A stretch of 20,059 bases of DNA from DATGMP01 sp035293565 (GTDB taxonomy: Bacteria > Pseudomonadota > Alphaproteobacteria > BOG-932 > Roseiterribacteraceae). The notes below the pieces were generated by a model. The model saw nothing but the letters and a program-made list of their open reading frames with translations, searched no databases and was not told the origin of the DNA. The DNA is taken from contig DATGMP010000139.1 of assembly GCA_035293565.1 (NCBI GenBank), forward strand, positions 1 through 20,059, written 5' to 3'. Positions 7,730-13,724 of this stretch are shown here, one piece after another. A program made the translations under genes and the position numbers. How positions within the stretch are numbered: the stretch's first letter is position 1; each line of letters opens with the position of its first letter.

Positions 7730-8854
7730 ATGGCTATCGATGAGGCGGCGATCCGCCGAGCATTGGACGAGATCGAAGGGCCCGAGGGCGGCCGGGGGCT
7801 GTTCGAATCGGGCCTGGTCGGCGGGATTTCGATTGCCGGCGATCGCGTGACGGTGGCGCTCGAGGTCGATCCGGCCGTCGGCCCCCGGCTCGAAGCCCTG
7901 CGACAGGAGGCGGAGCGGCGCGTGGCCGCACTGCCAGGCGTCGCGCGTGCGACCGTCGTGCTGTCGGGAAAGCGCGCAAAGGCCGCGCCGGCGCCGCAAC
8001 GACAGCATCAGCCCCCTCCGCCTCAACACGGGCCCGGTCCGCGCCCTAAGGCGGCGCTGCCGGGCGTGAAGCACATCATCGCGGTCGCGTCCGGCAAGGG
8101 TGGCGTCGGCAAATCCACGACCGCGGCCAATCTGGCGCTCGCCTTCCAGGCGCTCGGCAAAAAGGTCGGCGTGCTGGACGCCGACATTTATGGTCCGTCG
8201 ATGCAGCGGGTGCTGGGTGTGTCGGGCAAGCCCGACGCGACGCCGGCCAAGACTCTGCTGCCCAAGATGGCGCACGGTCTCCGCGTGATGTCTATGGGAT
8301 TCCTGGTGCCCGAGGACACGGCCATGATCTGGCGCGGCCCGATGGTGATGGGCGCCCTGCAGCAGATGCTGCGCGATGTCGAATGGGGCGAGCTCGACAT
8401 CCTGGTGGTTGATATGCCGCCCGGCACCGGTGACGCGCAGCTGACGCTTGCGCAGACGGTGCCTTTAGCGGGCGCGGTCATCGTGTCGACGCCGCAGGAT
8501 CTGGCGCTGATCGACGCGTCGCGCGGGGTTCAGATGTTCCGCAAGGTCGAGGTGCCGGTGCTGGGTATCGTCGAGAATATGAGCACTTTCATCTGTCCCA
8601 ACTGCCAGCACGAGACGCCGATCTTCGGCCATGGCGGCGCCAGGCGCGAGGCGGAGCGCCTCGGCGTCTCGTTCCTGGGCGAAATCCCGCTCGACATGAA
8701 GATCCGGGTGACCTCCGACGAAGGCACGCCGATCGTCGTGGCTGAGCCCGATGGACAGCACGCAACGGCCTATCGCCGTATCGCGGAAGGCGTGCTCGCC
8801 ACACTCGAAGGTCACGCCGCTCACCGTGCTCCACCGGTGATCCGGGAGGAATAG
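7730..8854 (+). CDS. mrp: Mrp/ApbC (NBP35-type) iron-sulfur cluster carrier ATPase
   Basis: A cytoplasmic P-loop ATPase that binds and transfers [4Fe-4S] clusters to target enzymes. The 374-residue protein has an N-terminal MIP18/DUF59-like domain (about 1-80) and a Pro/Gln-rich linker (about 85-108). The ATPase domain has the deviant Walker A SGKGGVGKST (121-130), followed by VLDADIYGPS, VVDMPPGTGDAQLT and the cluster-binding C289-P-N-C292 in FICPNC. All key residues are present. The ATG at 7730 has an excellent GGAGGA at 7718-7723. The frame is open to 7223, but that part is antisense to hflK. It is divergent from hflK and ends 16 bases before the convergent vapC. Confidence 0.95.
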   Translation: MAIDEAAIRRALDEIEGPEGGRGLFESGLVGGISIAGDRVTVALEVDPAVGPRLEALRQEAERRVAALPGVARATVVLSGKRAKAAPAPQRQHQPPPPQHGPGPRPKAALPGVKHIIAVASGKGGVGKSTTAANLALAFQALGKKVGVLDADIYGPSMQRVLGVSGKPDATPAKTLLPKMAHGLRVMSMGFLVPEDTAMIWRGPMVMGALQQMLRDVEWGELDILVVDMPPGTGDAQLTLAQTVPLAGAVIVSTPQDLALIDASRGVQMFRKVEVPVLGIVENMSTFICPNCQHETPIFGHGGARREAERLGVSFLGEIPLDMKIRVTSDEGTPIVVAEPDGQHATAYRRIAEGVLATLEGHAAHRAPPVIREE

Positions 8855-8870
8855 ATGCACGGCAACGGCC

Positions 8871-9266
8871 TCAGTCTTGCCAATCCTCGATCCGCAATCC
8901 CGACACTCGGCGGAATTCTTGCGTGTTATGCGTGACCAGGGTTAGGCCGCGAGCCAGAGCTTGTCCTGCAATGAGGATGTCATAAGGACCAATCGGCGTG
9001 CCTAGGCGCGCCAAAGATGCTCGTATCCGGCCCGCTTGGCGCGCATCTTCTTTGTCGAAATCGAGCACCGCAAACCGAAGCGCATCGATCAATGCAACAT
9101 TCCGGTCGGTCCGCTGGCTCTTGAACGCGCCGTAAAAAAGCTCGTGCGACACAATGGAGGAAATCGCAACATCGCCCGGCTCCTCCCGCCGTGCGCGTCG
9201 AGCCGCCTTGGAGCGAGTGTCATTCAATAGAGCGATGACGATGTGCGCATCGAGAAGATAGCGCAT
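8871..9266 (-). CDS. vapC: VapC-type toxin, PIN-domain ribonuclease
   Basis: A 131-residue PIN-domain protein. This family cleaves specific tRNAs or rRNA and is held inactive by its antitoxin. Acidic metal-binding residues sit where expected: D6 in MRYLLDAHIVIALL, E42 in IVSHELFYGA and D96 in IGPYDILIAGQAL. The C-terminal TLVTHNTQEFRRVSGLRIEDW is typical of VapC. The usual DTN at the first site is DAH, so Asn is replaced by His. Its ATG overlaps the last base of the vapB stop (TGATG), so the pair is co-translated. The stretch is visibly less GC-rich than its neighbours, which suggests acquisition as a module. Confidence 0.9.
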   Translation of the reverse strand: MRYLLDAHIVIALLNDTRSKAARRARREEPGDVAISSIVSHELFYGAFKSQRTDRNVALIDALRFAVLDFDKEDARQAGRIRASLARLGTPIGPYDILIAGQALARGLTLVTHNTQEFRRVSGLRIEDWQD

Positions 9267-9511
9267 CAGCGAAAGAACTCGTCGAGTGCGGGACGCTCCT
9301 GCGGCGCCGGTTGCTCATTGACTGCGTCGACAAAATCATCGTCGAGTTGACCGGCAAGAGAATCCAGCCAGCTCCAATCTTCCGCCACCGGCTCGAGGAT
9401 AACAGAGCTGCCATGGCGACGGATCCGCACCTCGGCGCCTTCAAACCGAAATTCCTTCGGAAGGCGCACTGCTTGCGATCTCCCAGTCCAAAATATCTTC
9501 GCTGTTTCCAT
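9266..9511 (-). CDS. vapB: VapB-type antitoxin, AbrB-like DNA-binding fold
   Basis: An 81-residue antitoxin. The N-terminal half (METAKIFWTGRSQAVRLPKEFRFEG, then VRIRRHGSSVILEP) is the swapped-hairpin AbrB/MazE-like DNA-binding domain, with the family's typical RSQAVRLPKEF. The acidic C-terminal half (AEDWSWLDSLAGQLDDDFVDAV and PALDEFFR) would wrap the VapC toxin. The start at 9511 has a modest ribosome-binding site (GGCGGG). A strong palindrome lies 14-36 bases upstream and is the likely autoregulation site. The order antitoxin then toxin, with a one-base overlap, is standard. Confidence 0.9.
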   Translation of the reverse strand: METAKIFWTGRSQAVRLPKEFRFEGAEVRIRRHGSSVILEPVAEDWSWLDSLAGQLDDDFVDAVNEQPAPQERPALDEFFR

Positions 9512-9524
9512 TTGCCCGCCATCT

Positions 9525-9547
9525 GGTATACACTAAAAGTATATACC
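9525..9547 (-). promoter_or_regulatory. VapBC operator palindrome overlapping the vapBC promoter
   Basis: A 23-base palindrome has ten-base arms around AAA. The left arm GGTATACACT and the right arm AGTATATACC match at nine of ten positions. On the minus strand its distal arm contains TATACT (9543-9538), a good -10 element. TTGCTC (9566-9561) lies exactly 17 bases upstream as a possible -35. Binding of VapB or VapBC here would block transcription, the usual autoregulation of this family. Confidence 0.7.
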
Positions 9548-9593
9548 AACTCTTGCGGCTGAGCAAGGCCGGGGTTGACCTGACCGGGAGAAC

Positions 9594-10004
9594 CTAAAAC
9601 CCCCACGGCCTGACGGGTACGATCTCCTTGCCGATCGGCGCGATCGCCAGGATGGCGAGCTTTATATGCTGCCAGGCGAAGGGAATGCCGATGACGGTGA
9701 CGGCCAGGGCCACGGCGGTCGCCAGATGGCCGAGCGCCAGCCACCAGCCGGCGATCACAAACCAGACGATGTTGCCGATGAGCCCCAACGGCCCGGTGCC
9801 GATATCCTCGCGTCCGGTGATGGCCCGGCGGTCCACCGCGGTGCGGCCGAACGGCCAGAAGGAGAAGCCGGCGATCGTGAAGGCGGCGCCGGCCCATGGA
9901 ATCCCGATGATCGTCACGATCATCACGAGGCCCGCGAGCAGCCAGGCAAGCCCCATCCAGAAGCCGCCGAAGATGAACCAGAGGAGATTGAGAAGCAGCG
10001 TCAC
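9594..10004 (-). CDS. yccF: YccF-family inner-membrane protein
   Basis: A 136-residue membrane protein of the YccF family, whose molecular role is not known. The sequence shows two related halves. The first is a hydrophobic hairpin ending in VTIIGIPWAGAAFTIAGFSFWPFG (about 30-53). The second ends in VTVIGIPFAWQHIKLAILAIAPIG (about 102-125). The repeated V-T-x-I-G-I-P motif followed by a re-entrant hydrophobic run marks the family. It starts with an ATG overlapping the stop of the preceding membrane-protein gene by four bases (ATGA), so it is translated with it as the third gene of the thyX operon. Confidence 0.88.
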   Translation of the reverse strand: MTLLLNLLWFIFGGFWMGLAWLLAGLVMIVTIIGIPWAGAAFTIAGFSFWPFGRTAVDRRAITGREDIGTGPLGLIGNIVWFVIAGWWLALGHLATAVALAVTVIGIPFAWQHIKLAILAIAPIGKEIVPVRPWGF

Positions 10005-10819
10005 GACAATCGACGGCCGGGACCGCCGCCTCTGACCAGCGCGTCGTAGTCGAGCGCCAGCATGATCGTGAAGACAATGAGCTGGAGCGGCGCCACCAAG
10101 CCCGACAGGATCTCGATCGCGAGAGACAAGGGCCCGATGCTCACGATTCCGCCTTGATCATCCATGGTCGCCCGCAAGAGCGCCACCTCGATCGTGATGA
10201 AGGGCAGCAGCACCAGTATGGACGCCGCGAGCAGGCGAAGCCCGTTGCCGGTCGTTGCCGCCCAGACGATCCGGAGCCGGTCCTCCTGTCCCAGGGCGGC
10301 CGCCGGCAAGGTGAGGAGCACACGCGACACGAAGGCGCCGATCGTGATCGCGGCGACGAGCCCGAGCAAGCTCAGCGCGCTCGCTTGCGGCGAGGGAATC
10401 GGCCGTAGGGACCCGGCATCGACGACGCCCATCATGATGCCGATATTCTCGAACAATCCGAGAAGGAAGATCGCCGAGAGCCCGATCGCAAAGCCGAGCA
10501 GCAGCGCGTTCACGAGGTAGGATCGAAAGTAGCGATCCCACCGGAAGAAGGATGCTCCCCTGCCCGCCTCGCCCGTTAGCACAAAGCGCTGGATGGCGAC
10601 GGCGAAGGCCATGCCGAAGGCTTGATCTATCAGCAGGGCGAACAGCATGGCGGGCTTGCTTCCGCCCGTCGCGCGGTCAAGTGTCAGGTCGAGCACGGTC
10701 GTGATCGCGGCATAGATGAGGTACGGAACGGCGAGCACGTCGCGCCGCTCCCAGGCGTAGGCGTAGCTGCGTTTGAAGACCGTCCAGACCGGGAGCAGCC
10801 GCCGCGCCTGCGCCATCAT
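10001..10819 (-). CDS. Unrecognised polytopic membrane protein
   Basis: I do not recognise the family. The 272-residue protein starts with a short basic N-terminus (MMAQARRLLPVWTVFKRSYAYAWERRD) and then has about six hydrophobic segments near 29-46, 57-80, 101-121, 149-173, 194-215 and 232-257. It ends in a basic tail (RGGGPGRRLS). Segments 4-6 carry small, glycine-rich helices with few charges, and no enzyme or transporter signature was seen. The ATG at 10819 overlaps the thyX stop by four bases, and its own stop overlaps yccF by four bases. The three genes are therefore one translationally coupled operon. The frame is open upstream through thyX, but that reading is a shadow. Confidence 0.8.
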   Translation of the reverse strand: MMAQARRLLPVWTVFKRSYAYAWERRDVLAVPYLIYAAITTVLDLTLDRATGGSKPAMLFALLIDQAFGMAFAVAIQRFVLTGEAGRGASFFRWDRYFRSYLVNALLLGFAIGLSAIFLLGLFENIGIMMGVVDAGSLRPIPSPQASALSLLGLVAAITIGAFVSRVLLTLPAAALGQEDRLRIVWAATTGNGLRLLAASILVLLPFITIEVALLRATMDDQGGIVSIGPLSLAIEILSGLVAPLQLIVFTIMLALDYDALVRGGGPGRRLS

Positions 10820-11754
10820 GGGCCGCGTCCCAACAAGCTCATCAATTCCCGCCATTCGCGCTTGCCGAGGCCGCTCGTCTCCTGCTCGACGGCTTCGCCG
10901 GCAATCATCCTGCGGACGATTTCGAGGGCCGTCGCCGAAAGGCTGGCGCCGCCTAGCCGGTATTCGCGGAACGCCTCGGCGGCGAGCGGCACCCAAGCGT
11001 CCAGGGTCTCGATCATGCGGTCGGCATAGGCGCGGATCTCGTATTGGGCATGCGCGTCGGCCCTCAGCCTGAGGAAATGCATGAGATTGTGGAGGTCGGT
11101 CTTCCAATACCATTGGGTATAGGTGTTGAGGGTGAGATTGATCCGCGCCAGCTCCCGCGCCAGCCCTTGGCGGCTCGGGTCGACCTGCTCCCCCGCATCC
11201 GTCTCGTTCAGCATCCAGGCATAGTTGCGATAGCAGCGCTCGGCGTCTGTTCGCAGCAGGTCGAGCACCTGGGCCGCCTCTTTGCCGGACAGGACCTCGC
11301 CTCGCCCCTGCCGATTGCTGACCGACTGCGCCGCCAGATGCTCGGGGCTCGGAATGTAGAACTCACGATCCAAAACAGAATATCGCGCCGAGTATTCATT
11401 CACATTGGCGGTTCTGTGCCGGATCCACTGCCGGGCGACGAAGATCGGCAGCTTCACATGGTATTTGATCTCGCACATCTCGAAGGGCGTGGAATGCCAT
11501 TCGCGCATCAAGTAGCGGATCAGGCCGCGATCGTCCGAAACCTTCCTGGTGCCCCGGCCGTAGGAGACCCGTGCCGCTTGGACGATCGAGGAATCGTCGC
11601 CCATGTAGTCGACCACCCGCACGAAGCCGTGATCGAGCACCGGGATCGGCTCGTAGAGGATGGCCTCGAGGCCTGGCGAGACGACGCGGCGAGTGGCTGC
11701 CGATTGGTCGCGAAGCGCCTCGATATCGGCTTGTTGTTCCGGAGTCAGGGTCAT
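10816..11754 (-). CDS. thyX: FAD-dependent thymidylate synthase ThyX
   Basis: The enzyme makes dTMP from dUMP with methylene-tetrahydrofolate, FAD and NADPH. It is unrelated to the classical ThyA. The 312-residue protein has the diagnostic RHRx7S motif at 112-122 (RHRTANVNEYS), followed by ARYSVLDREFYIP. Other family features are FEMCEIKYHVKLPIFVARQW, the C-terminal NLMHFLRLRAD and the arginine-rich dUMP/FAD-binding residues. The ATG at 11754 is chosen because the family begins near here (MTLTPEQQADIEALR). The ribosome-binding site is weak, and the longer frame would run into ssrA. It is the first gene of a minus-strand operon and is divergent from ssrA, with about 60 bases between them. Confidence 0.95.
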   Translation of the reverse strand: MTLTPEQQADIEALRDQSAATRRVVSPGLEAILYEPIPVLDHGFVRVVDYMGDDSSIVQAARVSYGRGTRKVSDDRGLIRYLMREWHSTPFEMCEIKYHVKLPIFVARQWIRHRTANVNEYSARYSVLDREFYIPSPEHLAAQSVSNRQGRGEVLSGKEAAQVLDLLRTDAERCYRNYAWMLNETDAGEQVDPSRQGLARELARINLTLNTYTQWYWKTDLHNLMHFLRLRADAHAQYEIRAYADRMIETLDAWVPLAAEAFREYRLGGASLSATALEIVRRMIAGEAVEQETSGLGKREWRELMSLLGRGP

Positions 11755-11804
11755 GAAAGTGCTTGGGATTCCGTCTAGGGCTGGCGAAGGCGACAGCGAA
11801 TCCC

Positions 11805-11810
11805 TATATT
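11805..11810 (+). promoter_or_regulatory. Candidate -10 element of ssrA
   Basis: TATATT lies about eight bases before the first tmRNA hairpin. It is in one of the few A/T-rich spots of the thyX-ssrA gap. No convincing -35 was seen at the right distance (TGGCGA at 11782-11787 is poor). The same A/T-rich patch may serve thyX on the other strand. Confidence 0.4.
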
Positions 11811-11817
11811 TAGCTCC

Positions 11818-11834
11818 GTCAGGCAACCCCTGAC
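11818..11834 (+). other. Hairpin at the start of the ssrA acceptor region
   Basis: GTCAGG (11818-11823) pairs exactly with CCTGAC (11829-11834) around the loop CAACC. It lies about eight bases after the -10 candidate, so it probably forms the 5' end of the primary ssrA transcript. Whether it stays in the mature acceptor RNA is unknown. Confidence 0.5.
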
Positions 11835-11900
11835 TATGGCGATAAACGCCTTGCGGAATAAGCGTTGCGGACCCGGGGGCAGTACCCGGCGCCTCCACCA

Positions 11901-11979
11901 GTTTCCCCGGTTCGGGACATCAACCTGGAACCGGAACTGTTCTCAAGCAGGCCGAAGGCCGGCGGGACGGATAAAGACG
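11901..11979 (+). other. Intervening segment of permuted ssrA, removed during maturation
   Basis: This segment separates the acceptor CCA (11898-11900) from the coding-piece 5' end (11980). It can fold into a seven-base-pair hairpin (CCGGTTC 11907-11913 with GAACCGG 11928-11934) and a small GGCC-GAA-GGCC hairpin (11950-11960). In known two-piece tmRNAs such a loop is cut out by tRNA-type processing, leaving two RNAs held by base pairing. Confidence 0.75.
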
Positions 11980-12064
11980 GGGGGCGAACTAGGCTCGACG
12001 CGCGTGGTAAAGGCATGGTTTTTGCTCGGCATGATACCGCCGTTATCGGGTCAATCTCATAGGT

Positions 12065-12103
12065 GCCAACGACAACGTTGAAACCTTCGCTCTTGCTGCC
12101 TAA
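12065..12103 (+). other. tmRNA tag reading frame, tag A-ANDNVETFALAA
   Basis: The frame GCC AAC GAC AAC ... GCT GCC TAA encodes ANDNVETFALAA, preceded in the final tag by the alanine carried on tmRNA itself. The start ANDN is the alphaproteobacterial signature, and ALAA at the end is the standard ClpX/ClpA degron. The middle (VETF) differs from tags I know, such as Caulobacter AANDNFAEEFAVAA. The stop sits in the loop of a short hairpin (GCTGC ... GCAG), as in other tmRNAs. Confidence 0.93.
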
Positions 12104-12119
12104 ACAGCAGTGAAAAGCG

Positions 12120-12153
12120 CGGTTCGGGGGGCACCGGGCAACAGAAGCCCCCC
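12120..12153 (+). other. GC-rich H-type pseudoknot after the ssrA tag, possible terminator
   Basis: CGGT (12120-12123) can pair with ACCG (12133-12136). Their loop holds GGGGGG (12126-12131), which pairs with CCCCCC (12148-12153), giving interleaved stems. The second stem alone could extend to seven pairs (GGGGGGC/GCCCCCC) and is followed by CTTCCTTTTCC, so it might also act as a weak terminator. The position right after the tag stop fits tmRNA pseudoknot PK2. Confidence 0.6.
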
Positions 12154-12247
12154 ACTTCCTTTTCCTTCACCCGGCGTCTGAACGGCGCTGTATTTCCGCG
12201 CGAGACCGTCCTACCATCCAGGTTTGCGTCTCGTCGCCGGTGGCGCC

Positions 12248-12721
12248 ATGGCAAAACAGATTCTGCAGTACAATCAGATGGTGGAGGAGGCTCTGCGCGC
12301 AGTCGTGCGGCGGGCGCTCTCCGAGGTCGCCGAGTACGGCCTTCCCGATGGGCACCATTTCTATATCACCTTCCGCACGACCTTTCCGGGCGTGACTCTG
12401 GCGAATTATCTGCGCGAGCGTTATCCGACCGAGATGACGATCGTGCTGCAGCACCAGTTCGAGGGTCTCGAAGTCGACGAGGATTCCTTCGCCGTCACCG
12501 TCAAATTCAGTAACAAGTCCGAGCGGCTCGTCATTCCGCTCCGCGCCATTACGGTCTTTGCCGATCCGTCGGTCAATTTCGCGCTCCCGCTTCATGCGGC
12601 CGAGCAAGCCGAGGAGGCGGCGCCGCAGCAGCAGGAGAAATCCGCTCCGGCGAGCAGCTCCGGCGACGGCAAGGACAAGGCCGGCGAGGTCGTATCGCTG
12701 GACCAGTTCCGCCGTAAGTGA
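12248..12721 (+). CDS. sspB: SspB, ClpXP adaptor for ssrA-tagged proteins
   Basis: SspB captures proteins carrying the tmRNA tag and delivers them to the ClpXP protease. The 157-residue protein matches the alphaproteobacterial type. The folded domain (about 6-116) includes EALRAVVRRALSEVAEYGLP, HHFYITFRTTFPGV, MTIVLQHQFEGLEV and the hallmark DPSVNFALPL. A flexible, charged linker (about 117-145) follows, with a C-terminal EVVSLDQFRRK, the likely ClpX-docking peptide. The ATG at 12248 is the family start. A TTG eight codons upstream is possible, and neither has a strong ribosome-binding site. It lies about 100 bases after ssrA on the same strand and overlaps miaA by four bases. Confidence 0.9.
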   Translation: MAKQILQYNQMVEEALRAVVRRALSEVAEYGLPDGHHFYITFRTTFPGVTLANYLRERYPTEMTIVLQHQFEGLEVDEDSFAVTVKFSNKSERLVIPLRAITVFADPSVNFALPLHAAEQAEEAAPQQQEKSAPASSSGDGKDKAGEVVSLDQFRRK

Positions 12722-13674
12722 TCGGCGAACCGGTCGTCATCCTCTACGGCCCGACGGCCAGCGGTAAATCCGGACTGGCGATCCAGCTGGCGGAGCGGTT
12801 GCGCGGCTCCGTCATCAATGCCGACAGCCTACAGGTCTATGCCGAGCTCGAGATCCTGACGGCGCGGCCCTCGGTGGAAGCGGCGACGCGCGTGCCGCAC
12901 CGGCTCTATGGCGTCCTGACGGCGCGGGAACCGAGTTCGGCCGCCTGGTGGCGGGCGCAGGCGCTCGCCGAGATTCGGCGCGCGCGGCAAGCCGGGTTGG
13001 TGCCGATCCTCACCGGGGGGACCGGCCTCTATATCAAGGCGCTGATGGAGGGGCTCTCGCCCCTGCCGGGGACCGACCAGCAGGTTCGGGCACGCACGAC
13101 CGCATCATATGCGGAGTTGGGTGGCGAGTCCTTTCGGGCAATGCTGGCCGAGCGCGACCCGCAGACCGCAGCGCGACTCGCGCCAGGAGATCGGCAGCGG
13201 CTGATCCGCGCCTGGGAGGTCGTGGAATCGACCGGTATTCCTTTGTCGCAATGGCAGGCGCGGCCGCGCGATCCGGGTCACGATCTCACTTTCCGCCTGA
13301 TTGGTCTCATCCCGCCCCGAGCCGAGCTATACGGCCGCATCGACCGGCGCTTCACGGAAATGCTCGAGCGGGGCGCTCTCGACGAGGCGCGCGCTTTCGA
13401 CGCGCTGGGCCTTCCCGCCTCTCTGCCGGCGAACAAGGCGCTTGGCCTGCCCGAGCTGCGTCGCCATCTCAAAGGTGAGATCGGACTCGATGAGGCGGCG
13501 GCGCTCGCGCGCCAGGCGACGCGCAACTACGCCAAGCGGCAGCTCACCTGGTTCCGCCACCAACTGGCCCCAACAGGCGCTTCGGCCAGATCTCATGACA
13601 GCCATGCCGTATTCGAGGAACTTTCGGAAAGAAATCTTGCTCAAATCATATCATTTATTGTCGGAACCGGTTGA
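12718..13674 (+). CDS. miaA: tRNA dimethylallyltransferase
   Basis: The enzyme transfers an isopentenyl group to adenosine 37 of tRNAs that read codons starting with U, which improves decoding. The 318-residue protein has the P-loop GPTASGKS (11-18), INADSLQVY with catalytic D36, the LTGGTGLYIKAL substrate motif (about 98-109), PPRAELYGRIDRR and the C-terminal RQATRNYAKRQLTWFR that binds tRNA. All expected motifs are present. The start is GTG at 12718, overlapping the sspB stop by four bases (GTGA), so the two genes are translationally coupled. The stop lies 50 bases before ilvI. Confidence 0.94.
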   Translation: MIGEPVVILYGPTASGKSGLAIQLAERLRGSVINADSLQVYAELEILTARPSVEAATRVPHRLYGVLTAREPSSAAWWRAQALAEIRRARQAGLVPILTGGTGLYIKALMEGLSPLPGTDQQVRARTTASYAELGGESFRAMLAERDPQTAARLAPGDRQRLIRAWEVVESTGIPLSQWQARPRDPGHDLTFRLIGLIPPRAELYGRIDRRFTEMLERGALDEARAFDALGLPASLPANKALGLPELRRHLKGEIGLDEAAALARQATRNYAKRQLTWFRHQLAPTGASARSHDSHAVFEELSERNLAQIISFIVGTG

Positions 13675-13699
13675 CCTGGGGGAGTTCCCCTGGCTAGGT
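13671..13699 (+). promoter_or_regulatory. Candidate promoter with internal palindrome before ilvI
   Basis: TTGACC at 13671-13676 is a good -35. CTAGGT/TAGGTT at 13694-13700 is a weak -10 at 17-18 bases. The spacer contains the palindrome GGGGA-GT-TCCCC (13679-13690), which could be a protein-binding site or a small hairpin. The leader would be short (about 20 bases), with no room for a leader-peptide attenuator. The ilv genes may also be read through from sspB-miaA. Confidence 0.35.
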
Positions 13700-13724
13700 T
13701 GCAGTGCGGTATGAAGGAGCTTCG

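Larger units (their letters stand above)
11818..12165 (+). ncRNA. ssrA: Two-piece, circularly permuted tmRNA gene
   Basis: tmRNA rescues stalled ribosomes and tags the unfinished protein for proteolysis. Here the 3' (acceptor) part comes first and the 5' (coding) part second, as known for Alphaproteobacteria. The acceptor piece ends with CGCCTCC-A-CCA (11890-11900). The coding piece begins with GGGGGCG (11980-11986). The two pair as a seven-base-pair acceptor stem with a G3-U pair, the alanine identity mark. A T-arm CCGGG-GGCAGTA-CCCGG precedes the acceptor end. AAGGC (12010-12014) can pair with GCCTT (11848-11852) as part of helix P2. AGGCTCGACG after the stem resembles the conserved tmRNA 5' region. 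The coding piece holds a candidate pseudoknot at 12027-12047, the tag frame at 12065-12103 and a GC-rich pseudoknot at 12120-12153. Exact mature ends are not visible, and the outer limits given are estimates. Confidence 0.93.

Noticed and set aside
7583..8275. N-terminal extension of HflK to 590 residues
   Set aside because: The extra part is antisense to mrp and unlike HflK. The family start MSWNDKGGGPWG is at 7582.
13675..13724. Leader-peptide attenuator or riboswitch before ilvI
   Set aside because: The gap is only 50 bases, has no Leu/Ile/Val-rich short frame, and has no room for alternative hairpins.
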